From: Bradyrhizobium campsiandrae
GTDB lineage: Bacteria; Pseudomonadota; Alphaproteobacteria; Rhizobiales; Xanthobacteraceae
Direction: 5' to 3'
DNA length: 64,000 nt
Assembly: GCF_014529705.1 (NCBI RefSeq)
Contig: NZ_JAANIH010000030.1
Span: 1 to 64,000, forward strand
The notes under the pieces were generated by a model, which ran no database searches, was not told the origin of the DNA, and saw only the letters and a program-made list of their open reading frames with translations. A program made the position numbers and the translations under genes. This document shows, one piece after another, positions 43,292-51,858 of this stretch (position 1 is its first letter; every line of letters begins with the position of its first letter).

Positions 43292-44322
43292 ATGCAGAGC
43301 CTGGACGACCTCGAACCCGACCACGCGGATTCCGTCTCCAAACACGCGCTCCAACTCATGGCTGAGTTGGAGGTACCGGCGACACCCCCAAATTTTACCG
43401 TCTGGTTTGCCTACGTTCTTGGCCACTCGGCGGCGTTGCGTAAGACAATCGATATCCTGCGCTCGAATGACCGCAAATTCGACAAGGCTCTCAATCGCGA
43501 ACTCTATAACACCTTCCTCAAGGCGGCGACCGGCTCAGTGGGAGAGGTTGCCCAAACCATTTCCGGCGAGCTCGACGCAATCCTTGTCAACGTAAGAAAC
43601 GACGTCTCAGGCGCGATCGCAGATAGCGCAGCGCATTCCGAGGAGTTGATCGAGGTCGGGCGGACGCTTCGCACGGCGAAAGACCCGCAACTTGCCCTGA
43701 AACGGCTGGCCGACGAATTGACGAGAGCGACGGAACGTGCATCTGCGCTGGAAGCGAAGCTGGTTGAAGCCTCTGGCGAGCTTGACGGCCTTCGGACGTC
43801 ACTTGAGCAAGCTGAACTCAGATCGCGTACCGACTCTCTGACCGGGCTTGCCAATCGCGGGGCAATGGAGAGTTTTCTTCGCACGGCCCAGATCAATGCC
43901 ATGGAGAGCGGCGACGCCTTGAGCGTCTTCCTGATCGACGTGGACCACTTCAAGAAGTTCAACGACACATACGGGCATCAATTGGGCGACCAGGTATTGC
44001 GGCTGGTCGCAAAGTGCCTTCAAGAGGGCATCAGGGACGGCGACCTGGCAGCGCGCTACGGTGGAGAAGAATAATCGGTATTTTGCCGGGAGCCCGGCTC
44101 ACGATCACCCAGGAGATCGCCGAAAGAATCCGCATCAGAATTGCGAACGCGAACGTCAAGAAGCGGGCAACGGGCGAGCTGATCGGCCAAGTGACGATTT
44201 CAGCCGGCGTTGCCGAATTCAAGCCCGGAGAGAGCTTCGAGGCACTCATCGAGCGATGTGACCAGGCGCTCTATCGGGCGAAACAATCGGGTCGCAACTG
44301 CACGATCGCCTCGGATGACTAG
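43292..44322 (+). pseudogene. Diguanylate cyclase (GGDEF) gene broken by a frameshift
   Basis: The first frame runs 260 codons: an N-terminal helical domain (MQSLDDLEPDHADSVSKHAL), a coiled-coil stretch (LEAKLVEASGELDGLRTSLE) and the GGDEF domain with DSLTGLANRGAME, FLIDVDHFKKFNDTYGHQLG, the RDGD inhibitory site and ARYGGEE, then TAA at 44072. The rest of the domain continues in the next frame from IGILPGARLTITQEIAERIR to CDQALYRAKQSGRNCTIASD at 44322. One lost base after GGEE explains it. The truncated product would lack the end of the active site. A sequencing error cannot be excluded since this is the only lesion. Confidence 0.85.
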
Positions 44323-44614
44323 TCCGCATCGGACTAGCAGCGACAATCGTCGAGGAGAGCTCGCCCGCATGTTCCGAACACGAAACCTGACGGGTCATCG
44401 AACTGCCCGCGACCCGCAGCGCGGCAACGGGCGTCATGCCGAACAGAACGGATCGCCGGCTGCCTCTTTCCGGATGTCGTCAACCCATCGCTTGCCGGCA
44501 CTGATGAGCGCGCCTCGCAGCCGGACCAATCTTCTGGCACAGACTATGGCCTGCGTTCGAGCGCGTGACTTGAAGCCGCCGGGCGGATCGTGCCGCGATC
44601 GTCGCATCAAAGAA

Positions 44615-44640
44615 CCTCGCCCGGCGGGTGCCGGGCGAGG
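44615..44640 (-). terminator. Strong hairpin, probable terminator
   Basis: An 11-bp perfect stem (CCTCGCCCGGC at 44615-44625 and GCCGGGCGAGG at 44630-44640) closes a four-base loop. On the minus strand it is followed by TTCTTT, so it fits a rho-independent terminator for the DUF736 fragment read leftward. The rest of 44323-44653 shows nothing recognisable. Confidence 0.65.
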
Positions 44641-44653
44641 CTGACTGAGCGTC

Positions 44654-44822
44654 TCAGTCGGCGCTCTTGCGCGGCCGCGACCAGAGCAGCGTGTAGCCTT
44701 CGCCGCCTTCGTCATCGAACAGGTTGGCGTAGATCGGCGAGTTGAACGAGGGATCGTCAAGCTTGAGTGAGAGATAGTCGCGACCTTCCTCGGAGCGCTT
44801 CGACCATGCCGCCCCGACCGCT
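44654..44822 (-). pseudogene. 3' fragment of a DUF736 gene
   Basis: The minus strand reads AVGAAWSKRSEEGRDYLSLK then LDDPSFNSPIYANLFDDEGG and EGYTLLWSRPRKSAD, the C-terminal half of DUF736 proteins, which are common neighbours of transfer genes in alphaproteobacteria. The N-terminal half is missing: the reading frame meets TAA/TGA just upstream at 44823-44830, where the next gene starts on the other strand. Confidence 0.75.
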
Positions 44823-44831
44823 TATCAGGCC

Positions 44832-45467
44832 ATGAAGTCGGTCTACGTCGGCGTGCTGGAGCAGTTGCACAACGGCGCCAAGCCGGTGCTCGTGAAGGCG
44901 GAGCATCTCGAGCTCGTGCGCACTGCTCATGCGATCTACGCCAAGACCGAGGAACTGCTAAGGGCCCAGCACGCAATGTCCGCCGAGCTGCGTAAGATCA
45001 TGCAGAGCGGCGAATTCGTGAAGGCGAATGCGCAGGAGCAGCATGAGATGCAGGCGAAGTTTCTGCGCGAGCGCGCGATGGCCGAGCATCAGGAGCTCGC
45101 GCACAACAAGCAGGGCGGGCCGTCGCTGGCGCAGCTGATGTTGGCGGCCCCGGCGATGGACCTGAACCCGTCCTCCATCTATGCCAACGTGCTCTTCTAC
45201 AAGAGCGAACTCGATTGCGCGATGCTCCTGGGCCGCGTCGAACGCGGCGTCGGCGTCATGTTGGGGGCAAAGCACATCACGGCGCTGGGCCGCTTCATGG
45301 CGCAGGCCGATGAAGCAGAAGGCAAAACCGCCGTCGACGCCGAGACCGAGGCCGCGCGCAACCTCCGCGATCTTGCCCTTCGGGTGAGGACGCGCGCCGG
45401 TTGGGGGGAGTTTTTCACCATCGCGGAGGCGAATGGTCGCGAGTTCTGGATCAGCAAGGTATTGTAA
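44832..45467 (+). CDS. Hypothetical protein of the mobilisation module
   Basis: The 211-residue product starts MKSVYVGVLEQLHNGAKPVL. It is mostly helical, with charged segments (YAKTEELLRAQHAMSAELRK, ANAQEQHEMQAKFLRERAMA), and no signal peptide or membrane segment. The frame continues a few codons upstream (TAYQAMKS) into the broken DUF736 gene, and no good ribosome site is seen, so the N-terminus may have been lost. It precedes the conserved box-hairpin element by about 20 bp. I do not recognise the family. Confidence 0.6.
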   Translation: MKSVYVGVLEQLHNGAKPVLVKAEHLELVRTAHAIYAKTEELLRAQHAMSAELRKIMQSGEFVKANAQEQHEMQAKFLRERAMAEHQELAHNKQGGPSLAQLMLAAPAMDLNPSSIYANVLFYKSELDCAMLLGRVERGVGVMLGAKHITALGRFMAQADEAEGKTAVDAETEAARNLRDLALRVRTRAGWGEFFTIAEANGREFWISKVL

Positions 45468-45488
45468 TTGCGGGTCTTTCTCGCGGCA

Positions 45489-45557
45489 ATCTTCGTTCCC
45501 GAAATTCTTAGGCCGAACTGGCCTTAATAGAAGGGCTCCGCAATCGGCGGGGCCCTT
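45489..45557 (+). promoter_or_regulatory. Box-hairpin element, copy 1 (upstream of the ParA-like operon)
   Basis: An 18-bp box ATCTTCGTTCCCGAAATT (45489-45506), itself containing the palindrome TTCG-TTCC-CGAA, is followed after 24 bp by a hairpin (45531-45557) with arms AAGGGCTCCGC and GCGGGGCCCTT (one G-T pair). A CTTAAT lies just before the hairpin. The same arrangement occurs at 48843-48907 in front of the relaxase gene. It is likely a shared operator/promoter with a structured leader. Confidence 0.7.
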
Positions 45558-45594
45558 CGCGTTTCGGCTCCCGTCAAAAGGAAGAGGGAGCCAC

Positions 45595-46443
45595 ATGGCT
45601 AAGACCAAATCTCCAACCCACCCCGTAAAGAAGGTCGCCCCGCCCATCACGTGCATTGTCGATGGCGACGTGGGCGGCGTCGGCAAGTCGCTGCTCGCGA
45701 TCATCCTCGCGATGACGTTCTCGCTTGTCGACCTCACGCTGAAGGTCTTCGAACTCGACGAGCAGGGCAAGCTCCAGAGATTCTTGGGCCCCGAGGTCCA
45801 GAGCCTGCATGCCGCCAGGCTTGACGCGGATGCCGATGGCGAGCGCGACCTGCTGCCCGTCTTCGCCCCCTTCCATGAGGCACTGACCACCATGCCCCAG
45901 ACCAATGCGTCGGTGTTGCTCGAGGTCGGGGGTGCGCTGACGGAGCTCGCAAACTCGTTCATGGCGGAAGTGGACGTCGACGACGACATCTCGGCGCTCG
46001 GTCTGAACGTCGTAGTCTTCCTGGTCATGGTCGCCACGGCAGAGTCGGTGCGTCAGGTGCTCGGACAAGCGGCGCGGCTCGAGCGCATCCTGCCCTCCGC
46101 TCAAATCGTGATCGTCCTCAATGAGCGCGACGGTTGCCCGCAGAAGGCCTCGCGCGACATGCCGGAGGACCTGGCCAAAGGTGTTGATCGTCTCCTCGAC
46201 ACTTATACCCACATCCGTATGCCGCGACTGCGGCCTCAGTCACGTCGCCTGTTGGAGATGCTGGGTGAGTCGCCGCCACTGATCATGTCGTGGCGTCACG
46301 ATCACTTCCGCGAGGCCATGACGCGGACGAGGCTGCCGCTGTCGTACGCGAAGCGCTTCGTGAACGACGTCGCCGACTGGAGCGGAAAGATTCACAAAGA
46401 ACTGACCCGCATCCTCCCGTTCCTCGGAGGTGAGCATGCCTAA
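45595..46443 (+). CDS. ParA/MinD-like P-loop ATPase of the transfer region
   Basis: The product has 282 residues from the ATG at 45595, behind GGAAGAGGGAG. The N-terminal IVDGDVGGVGKSLLAIILAM (residues about 22-40) is a deviant Walker A like that of ParA/MinD proteins. The next part, VDLTLKVFELDEQGKLQRFL, fits the fold. The C-terminal half is less conserved. Related ATPases lie beside coupling-protein genes in integrative elements and may position the transfer machinery or DNA. No parB or replication gene is near, so plasmid partition is not supported. The end overlaps the next gene by 8 bp. Confidence 0.75.
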   Translation: MAKTKSPTHPVKKVAPPITCIVDGDVGGVGKSLLAIILAMTFSLVDLTLKVFELDEQGKLQRFLGPEVQSLHAARLDADADGERDLLPVFAPFHEALTTMPQTNASVLLEVGGALTELANSFMAEVDVDDDISALGLNVVVFLVMVATAESVRQVLGQAARLERILPSAQIVIVLNERDGCPQKASRDMPEDLAKGVDRLLDTYTHIRMPRLRPQSRRLLEMLGESPPLIMSWRHDHFREAMTRTRLPLSYAKRFVNDVADWSGKIHKELTRILPFLGGEHA

Positions 46444-47038
46444 GCGCCTTGAGGCATTCCTGAAGGACGTGAGCACCCTGCGCGCGCAGCAGAGTGCGGA
46501 GCAGTCGGCGCGCATGGACCGGCTGAAGGCGATGACGCCCGAACAGCTCGTTCGCCTCCCGCGCCAGGAACTACAGGAGCTCACCGATCGGCAGTATGCT
46601 GAGATCGTTCGCCACGTCGCACCGGAGCATCGGCTGCCGGAGCCGCAGGAGGTGTCGGTTGGTGCGTTTACCTTTTGGGCCAGGCTCCGCTGGATCGCGC
46701 TTCCGACGGCCGCGCGAGCAGCGATGCTCGGCGTGTTGACGGGGCTCCTCGTGCTCTTCGTGAGCCTCGCGGTCGGCCCCGCCAACGATTGGTGGCACTA
46801 CCGCACCCCGCCGGTCCGCAGCGCTGAAGCCTCGACCTGGCCGCCCTGCCCACGGCTCAGCGGCTGGGTCGACGGCTGCACCTACGTGCCGATGCGAGAC
46901 ATCGCGTGGGATCGCGCCGCGAGCCTGCTCGAGATGCCTGAGGCAGAGCTGCGGCAGGCCAACCAACACATCGGCCCGGCCTACATCCCCGCCCAGACGA
47001 CGCTCGTCGTCTGGCGGCATCGTGGCAAACTCGATTAG
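46436..47038 (+). CDS. Single-pass membrane protein of the transfer region
   Basis: The product has 200 residues from the ATG at 46436, preceded by GGAGGTGAGC. The N-terminal 75 residues are charged and cytoplasmic (MPKRLEAFLKDVSTLRAQQS). One membrane segment follows (AAMLGVLTGLLVLFVSLAVG, about residues 95-115). The C-terminal domain contains WPPCPRLSGWVDGCTYVPMR with two cysteines and ends TTLVVWRHRGKLD. The last part resembles short LysM-like or periplasmic transfer accessory regions but I cannot assign it. It overlaps the ParA-like gene and lies 9 bp before the coupling-protein gene, so the three are one operon. Confidence 0.7.
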   Translation: MPKRLEAFLKDVSTLRAQQSAEQSARMDRLKAMTPEQLVRLPRQELQELTDRQYAEIVRHVAPEHRLPEPQEVSVGAFTFWARLRWIALPTAARAAMLGVLTGLLVLFVSLAVGPANDWWHYRTPPVRSAEASTWPPCPRLSGWVDGCTYVPMRDIAWDRAASLLEMPEAELRQANQHIGPAYIPAQTTLVVWRHRGKLD

Positions 47039-47047
47039 GAGACCGAC

Positions 47048-48817
47048 ATGAAGCTCGCTACCTACGAAAAGCGTGATTTGCAAGCGACCAAGCGCGTGCG
47101 CTTCCCTGTCGGCGTGGCCATGCTGGTGATGGCGGTGTGGGTGGCGTTTTGGGTCGTTCCGCCGGTCGGCTGGTACGCCGACGCGCCGTGGATCGGGTCC
47201 GGTCCGCTGCTGTGGGACGCCTTGAGCGGCTCGTACCCCGGCGTGCTCGCTGAATGGCACACGGTCATTCCGGCCTGCACTCATGCGCTTGCAGCTTTCG
47301 CAACCATCTGGCGCATTCCGATCGCGACCAGCATGGTGTTCGAGTTCTACATCCGCACCGGCGGCTGCTTGCTCGGCTGGCTCGTGGCGTGGTTGACGGC
47401 CTCGCGCATCATGATGCGCGAGGCCGCTATTATCGATACGCGCAGGCACTATGAAGGGCTGGAACTGCAGCAAGGAGGCGCTGCCAGGAGAGGCGCTTCG
47501 GCATTCATGGCGCAAGAGGATCGCCAGCAAGGCCTCGGGATTGCACTGGCGCCCGGGGTGATTCTGTCGCGGCTGCGCGAGATTCGCGGCGTGCTGCTTC
47601 TGGGGGCTCCTGGATCGGCGAAGACACGCATCATCTTGCATCTGTTGCAGGAAATCTTTGCTGCGATGTACCGATGGCCCAACCGTAATGTTCGCGTCCT
47701 CATCCACGACACCACCGGCGAGATTCTGAGCGGCCTACCGCTGCCTGATGCGGCATTCGCGGCGCTGCACGGGCATCGGCCGGGTGGCTACGCCTGGGCG
47801 GTCGGACGTGACGTGCTGACCAAGAGCGACGCCGAAGCGTTCGGTGCATTGCTCGCGCCCCACACCGACGAAAGCATCTGGGAATCCGGCAGCGGTACCC
47901 TGCTCGGCGGATGCGCCGTTCTCTGCCAGACCCGTCATGGGGCTGCGTGGGGTATGCCCGAATTCTATGAGGCGATTCTGTCCGATCCCGTCGAGCTCAA
48001 GGCACAATTGCAAGGGATCTACCCGCCCGCGGCCGAGCTGATCGAAGTCGATCCAGAGACTGGAGGACTGTCACGGACAACGGTGAGCTTCTTCCTATCG
48101 TTCCGCGCGGCAGTACTGCGCTTCCTGCGGCCGCTCGCGGACAACTGGCGCGACCTTCCCGCAAACCGGCAGTTCTCGTTCCGGGAATGGCTGGACGGAT
48201 CCAATCCCGCCCAGCCGCGTACCGTCGCGGTGCAGCGCTCTGGCCGCTATCCCGAACTATCCGCGGCTTGGATTGGCGCCATCGTCGACACCATCGCGGC
48301 TCACGTGAACGACGAGTCGTTTCCGAACTCGCAAACCCGCCGCATCTTCCTCTGCCTCGATGAGCTGGCCTCGCTTGGCCGTTTGCGCCGTTTCCCGGAC
48401 CTGGTCGATCTCGGAAGAAACAAGGGCGTGGGAGTCCTGGCGGCCGCGCTGCATGAGATCGAGCAGCTCCAGGAGCGCTATGGCGAAAAACTCGCAACCA
48501 GCATCTTGCGTCGGTTCCGCACCAAGATCGTCTGCCAGCAGAACCTCGATGGCGGCACCGTGCAGTTCTCTGAGCACATGATCGGCAAGCGGACGGTCGA
48601 AGTGGAAGAGACCACCACCACCGCAACGAGAGGTCCGCAAGGCACGACGACCTCACAGACCAAGGCGAGCGCGAGGAAGGAGGTACCCATCGTTCGCGCC
48701 GAGCGTCTGGCCTATGAGCTCGGCGTGTTCGGCAACACCGTCAAGGCGATCGCGGTCGGCATCGGCAATCCGGCGCTCCTGACCTGGCCGGTCACCGTTT
48801 GGCGCCGCCGTCGATAG
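47048..48817 (+). CDS. VirD4/TraG-type coupling protein
   Basis: The 589-residue protein has two to three N-terminal membrane segments (VGVAMLVMAVWVAFWVVPPV, GCLLGWLVAWLTA). Walker A GVLLLGAPGSAKTRII lies at about 182-196, and Walker B RRIFLCLDELASLGRLRR near 430, followed by DLGRNKGVGVLAAALHEIEQ. This is the layout of the ATPase that brings the relaxase-DNA complex to the secretion channel. It is closest to the TraD/TraG group of mobile elements with a MobF relaxase, whose gene follows after the second box-hairpin element. Confidence 0.87.
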   Translation: MKLATYEKRDLQATKRVRFPVGVAMLVMAVWVAFWVVPPVGWYADAPWIGSGPLLWDALSGSYPGVLAEWHTVIPACTHALAAFATIWRIPIATSMVFEFYIRTGGCLLGWLVAWLTASRIMMREAAIIDTRRHYEGLELQQGGAARRGASAFMAQEDRQQGLGIALAPGVILSRLREIRGVLLLGAPGSAKTRIILHLLQEIFAAMYRWPNRNVRVLIHDTTGEILSGLPLPDAAFAALHGHRPGGYAWAVGRDVLTKSDAEAFGALLAPHTDESIWESGSGTLLGGCAVLCQTRHGAAWGMPEFYEAILSDPVELKAQLQGIYPPAAELIEVDPETGGLSRTTVSFFLSFRAAVLRFLRPLADNWRDLPANRQFSFREWLDGSNPAQPRTVAVQRSGRYPELSAAWIGAIVDTIAAHVNDESFPNSQTRRIFLCLDELASLGRLRRFPDLVDLGRNKGVGVLAAALHEIEQLQERYGEKLATSILRRFRTKIVCQQNLDGGTVQFSEHMIGKRTVEVEETTTTATRGPQGTTTSQTKASARKEVPIVRAERLAYELGVFGNTVKAIAVGIGNPALLTWPVTVWRRRR

Positions 48818-48842
48818 AAAAAGCGGACGAATCCCGGCTTCG

Positions 48843-48907
48843 ATCTTCGTTCCCGAAATTTGTCAGCCGACCCGGGTGTAATTGGAAGGCCTCCAAACGG
48901 GGGCCTT
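48843..48907 (+). promoter_or_regulatory. Box-hairpin element, copy 2 (upstream of the relaxase gene)
   Basis: The box ATCTTCGTTCCCGAAATT (48843-48860) is identical over 18 bp to copy 1. After 25 bp comes a hairpin (48886-48907) with arms AAGGCCTCC and GGGGGCCTT and loop AAAC. The hairpin ends five bases before the GTG start of the relaxase. The G-rich right arm is the only visible ribosome-binding sequence, so the structure could mask translation start. Confidence 0.7.
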
Positions 48908-48912
48908 TCTTC

Positions 48913-51558
48913 GTGGTTGCGACCTGGAATCCAGCAGCGGCGAGCACATACTACACGCGTCAGCGTGAGACGGAGTATTACGCCGGCAGTGGAGAGCCGG
49001 CGGGCATCTGGTACGCGCCTGCTGCGGATTTTGCTGTAGTCGATCGCTCGCCCGTCGACCGCGCCACCTTCGAACGCCTCTATCATGCGCTGGATGAAAA
49101 CGGCGTGTCGCTGCTCGACAAGGTTCGCCGGCACAGAGATCGCACGCCCGCCTTCGACATCACGCTGAGCGCCCCGCGCTCGGTCAGCTTGGTTTGGGGT
49201 CTCGGATCGCACGAGACAAAGCGCCTGATCGAAACGGCGCAGCAGAACGCCGTTCGCGCCACGCTCGGCATGCTGGAACGCGAGGCGACCTGGGCGCGCC
49301 GCGGATTCAATGGCGGCTTCATCGAGAAGGTTGCGTTGACTTCTGCGACGTTCCGGCACGGGGAAAGCCGAAGCGCTCGGCACAGCGACGGACGCGTGTT
49401 CGCCGATCCGAACCTCCATACGCATTGCGTATGCCTGAACATCGCGACACGTCAAAGCGATCGCACCGTCGGCGGGCTGCATTCGAAACTCATTCGCGAT
49501 TTCAAGATGGCGGCCGGTGCGACATATCATGCCGCGTTAGCGCATGAGCTTGAGAGGATCGGGTTCGCGATCGACCGCGTCGGCAAGAATGGCGTGTTCG
49601 AGATCTCCGGCGTCGATGATACGACGATCAAGTATTTCAGCGCCCGGCGACAGGAGATCGAGGACGAACTCGCCGAACATGGTCTCACCAGCGGGCAGGC
49701 CACTGGGCTGGCGGCCGCCATCGCCAAGGCGACGCGAAGCAGCAAGCGCGAGAGTGAAGCTGTCGGACGGGAGGAGGTCTGGCGCGAGGCGGCGCGGTCA
49801 CTCGGCATCGATACGGAGTCATTTGCCGAGAGCTTGAGGGTCGAGTCGAAGACGCTCAATCAGCAAGCAGGCGAACGGATCCTCTCGGAACGGTTGGCCG
49901 CTCTGCCGGCCAGCCTCACCGAACATGAAAGCGTCGTCGAGCGGCGAGAGCTGCTGCGCTCGGTCGCTGCCGCGCTAGTCGGCACCGGCTTGCCGGTCGA
50001 GCGCGCTGAAATCGAGCTCACCCGCCTGCTCAACCAGGGCGCCGTTCTCGAGATCGGCCGTGATGCGCTTGGGCTGCCCTGCTACTCGACTCCGGAAATG
50101 CTCGCAATCGAGCGGGACGTCGTCGAACAGGCGCAACGTCTCGCGAACAAACCATGGCTTGCCATCGATCCGAAGTCGGTAACGGATCGTTGCCGGGCTT
50201 GCGGGCTCACAGCTGAGCAGACAGACGCGGCGCTCGCTGCAACCACAAGCTCGGCGGTCGCTATCGTCGAAGGCGCCCCTGGAGTAGGCAAGTCGACGCT
50301 CCTGGCGCGAGTTGTCGAGGGATACGCCAAAGCCGGATGCCGGGTGATCGGCGCCGCATCCGCGTGGCGCATCGCCAACATGCTCCGGGATGACCTCGGA
50401 ATCGAGGCGCGGGCGACGGCCTCCTGGATCGCGCGGCTCAAAGCCGGCGAGAAGGTTCTTGACGAGCACACCGTTCTGATTGCCGACGAGGCCGGCCTGC
50501 TGTCCTCGCGCGACATGCATGCGCTGCTCGGCGCCGTCACCAAGGCCGGCGCCAAGATCGTTCTCGCGGGGGATCGGCGCCAGCTCCAGGCCATCGGCGC
50601 CGGCCCTGGCCTTGATCTGGTGGCGCGCGCCGTTGAAGCTGCGCGTGTCAACAACATTGTTCGCCAGCGTGAGGTGTGGGCGCGAGAGGCCATCACAAAC
50701 TTCGGCACCGGGCAGGCAACGCGCGGGCTCGAGGCGTTCGCAGATCGGGGCCTCTTGTTCGAGGCGGCCGGCGCCAGGGCGGCCATCACGGAGGTGCTGG
50801 ATTCGGCGGAACAAGTCCATAAACGCGATCCCGGTGCCTCGGTCCTGATTGTTGCCAAGTCCAACGCGGCCGTTGCCGCGATCTCGCGCGCGACTCGCGA
50901 GCGCCTCAAGAACAGCGGCATCATCAAGGGCACCGAGGTCAGCTTCACCGCGGCGACTCCATCCGGCCACTCGACCCAGATCGAGCTGGCGGCCGGGGAC
51001 AAGATCAGATTCCTCGTCCGCGATGACGAACTTGACGTCGTCAACGGCTCCACGGCGACCATCATTACGGTCAATAAGACCGCCGAGCCCTTCAGCAGCG
51101 CCAATCGAATTCTCATCGAGGCCGACATCGGAGGGCAGCGGATCGCCTTCGATCCAGCGCGGCTTGCCGACGGGCAGGGACGTCCCCGTCTTGGCTGGGC
51201 CTATGCTTCGACTGTTTACGGCTGCCAGGGTCTGACGGTCGACCATGCGGTCGTGTATCTGGATCACAGCTACAATCGTCATGACATTTACGTGGCGGCG
51301 AGCCGTGCGCGAGAGCAAACGACGCTCGTGGTGGATGCCAAGAGCATCGATCGACGGCTCGCCTCGGAACTGCCCTTCGATCAGCAGCGCGATGATTTGG
51401 TCTTTTCGGCAAACCAGCGCCAAAACTGGCTGGCCGAGCGGCTTGCGCGCGCGTCGCCGAAGATTTCCACGCTCGACGTCATTGAGAGTTCGCGACCATT
51501 CGAGCGGCAGACGCAGAAGGACCGGCATCATCGACGGGAGCTCAGCTATGAGCTCTAA
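48913..51558 (+). CDS. MobF-type relaxase-helicase (TraA/TrwC-like)
   Basis: The protein has 881 residues from the GTG at 48913 (MVATWNPAAASTYYTRQRE). The frame is open back to 48799 but crosses the regulatory element. The N-terminal relaxase domain has a tyrosine pair near residue 13 and the metal-binding histidines in ADPNLHTHCVCLN near 167. The C-terminal RecD/TraI-like helicase has Walker A IVEGAPGVGKSTLLARVV near 452, LIADEAGLLSSRDMHAL near 523, LAGDRRQLQAIGAG, and ASTVYGCQGLTVDHAVVYLD near 770. It nicks at oriT and unwinds the strand for transfer. No oriT was identified. Confidence 0.92.
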   Translation: MVATWNPAAASTYYTRQRETEYYAGSGEPAGIWYAPAADFAVVDRSPVDRATFERLYHALDENGVSLLDKVRRHRDRTPAFDITLSAPRSVSLVWGLGSHETKRLIETAQQNAVRATLGMLEREATWARRGFNGGFIEKVALTSATFRHGESRSARHSDGRVFADPNLHTHCVCLNIATRQSDRTVGGLHSKLIRDFKMAAGATYHAALAHELERIGFAIDRVGKNGVFEISGVDDTTIKYFSARRQEIEDELAEHGLTSGQATGLAAAIAKATRSSKRESEAVGREEVWREAARSLGIDTESFAESLRVESKTLNQQAGERILSERLAALPASLTEHESVVERRELLRSVAAALVGTGLPVERAEIELTRLLNQGAVLEIGRDALGLPCYSTPEMLAIERDVVEQAQRLANKPWLAIDPKSVTDRCRACGLTAEQTDAALAATTSSAVAIVEGAPGVGKSTLLARVVEGYAKAGCRVIGAASAWRIANMLRDDLGIEARATASWIARLKAGEKVLDEHTVLIADEAGLLSSRDMHALLGAVTKAGAKIVLAGDRRQLQAIGAGPGLDLVARAVEAARVNNIVRQREVWAREAITNFGTGQATRGLEAFADRGLLFEAAGARAAITEVLDSAEQVHKRDPGASVLIVAKSNAAVAAISRATRERLKNSGIIKGTEVSFTAATPSGHSTQIELAAGDKIRFLVRDDELDVVNGSTATIITVNKTAEPFSSANRILIEADIGGQRIAFDPARLADGQGRPRLGWAYASTVYGCQGLTVDHAVVYLDHSYNRHDIYVAASRAREQTTLVVDAKSIDRRLASELPFDQQRDDLVFSANQRQNWLAERLARASPKISTLDVIESSRPFERQTQKDRHHRRELSYEL

Positions 51559-51811
51559 ACCGATGGCGGCACGGTCGCGCATCAAGCTGCGGACAAGGGA
51601 ATCTGGTGCATGCGTCCGTGCGGCTGCTCGTCCTGGTGTGGCGAAGAAGAGAGGACGTCGGCAGCCACAAAGTGAGGACTTTCAGGTGGCACTTGATCTC
51701 CCGCCCTCGCCGCCGATTCTGGATCGGGAGTTGCGCGCGATTGAGGTTTTGCTTGGCCGCGAGCTGCAGGATCTGCTGGCTGGTGTTGCAACCGATTCTT
51801 GGGGAAAATAG
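51548..51811 (+). CDS. Small hypothetical protein coupled to the relaxase
   Basis: The 87-residue frame starts at the ATG at 51548, overlapping the last codons of the relaxase gene, with GGGAG at the right distance. It begins MSSKPMAARSRIKLRTRESG and ends LRAIEVLLGRELQDLLAGVA. The first half is very basic, the second acidic-helical. The coupled start supports a real gene; the family is not recognised. Confidence 0.6.
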   Translation: MSSKPMAARSRIKLRTRESGACVRAAARPGVAKKRGRRQPQSEDFQVALDLPPSPPILDRELRAIEVLLGRELQDLLAGVATDSWGK

Positions 51812-51858
51812 CCGTTGACAGGGCATCAAGCGTGACTCTCAATCGAGCTTGGAACGGC

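Noticed and set aside
45433..45594. An N-terminal extension of the ParA-like frame
   Set aside because: It also crosses the box-hairpin element; the ATG at 45595 has a good ribosome site. Similar residues in both extensions come only from the shared DNA box.
48799..48912. An N-terminal extension of the relaxase frame by 38 codons
   Set aside because: It runs through the box-hairpin element, and the conserved protein starts at MVATWNP from the GTG at 48913.
49975..51585. A 536-codon open frame on the minus strand opposite the relaxase helicase domain
   Set aside because: The plus strand carries all helicase motifs; the antisense frame shows none and has the usual skewed composition of a shadow.
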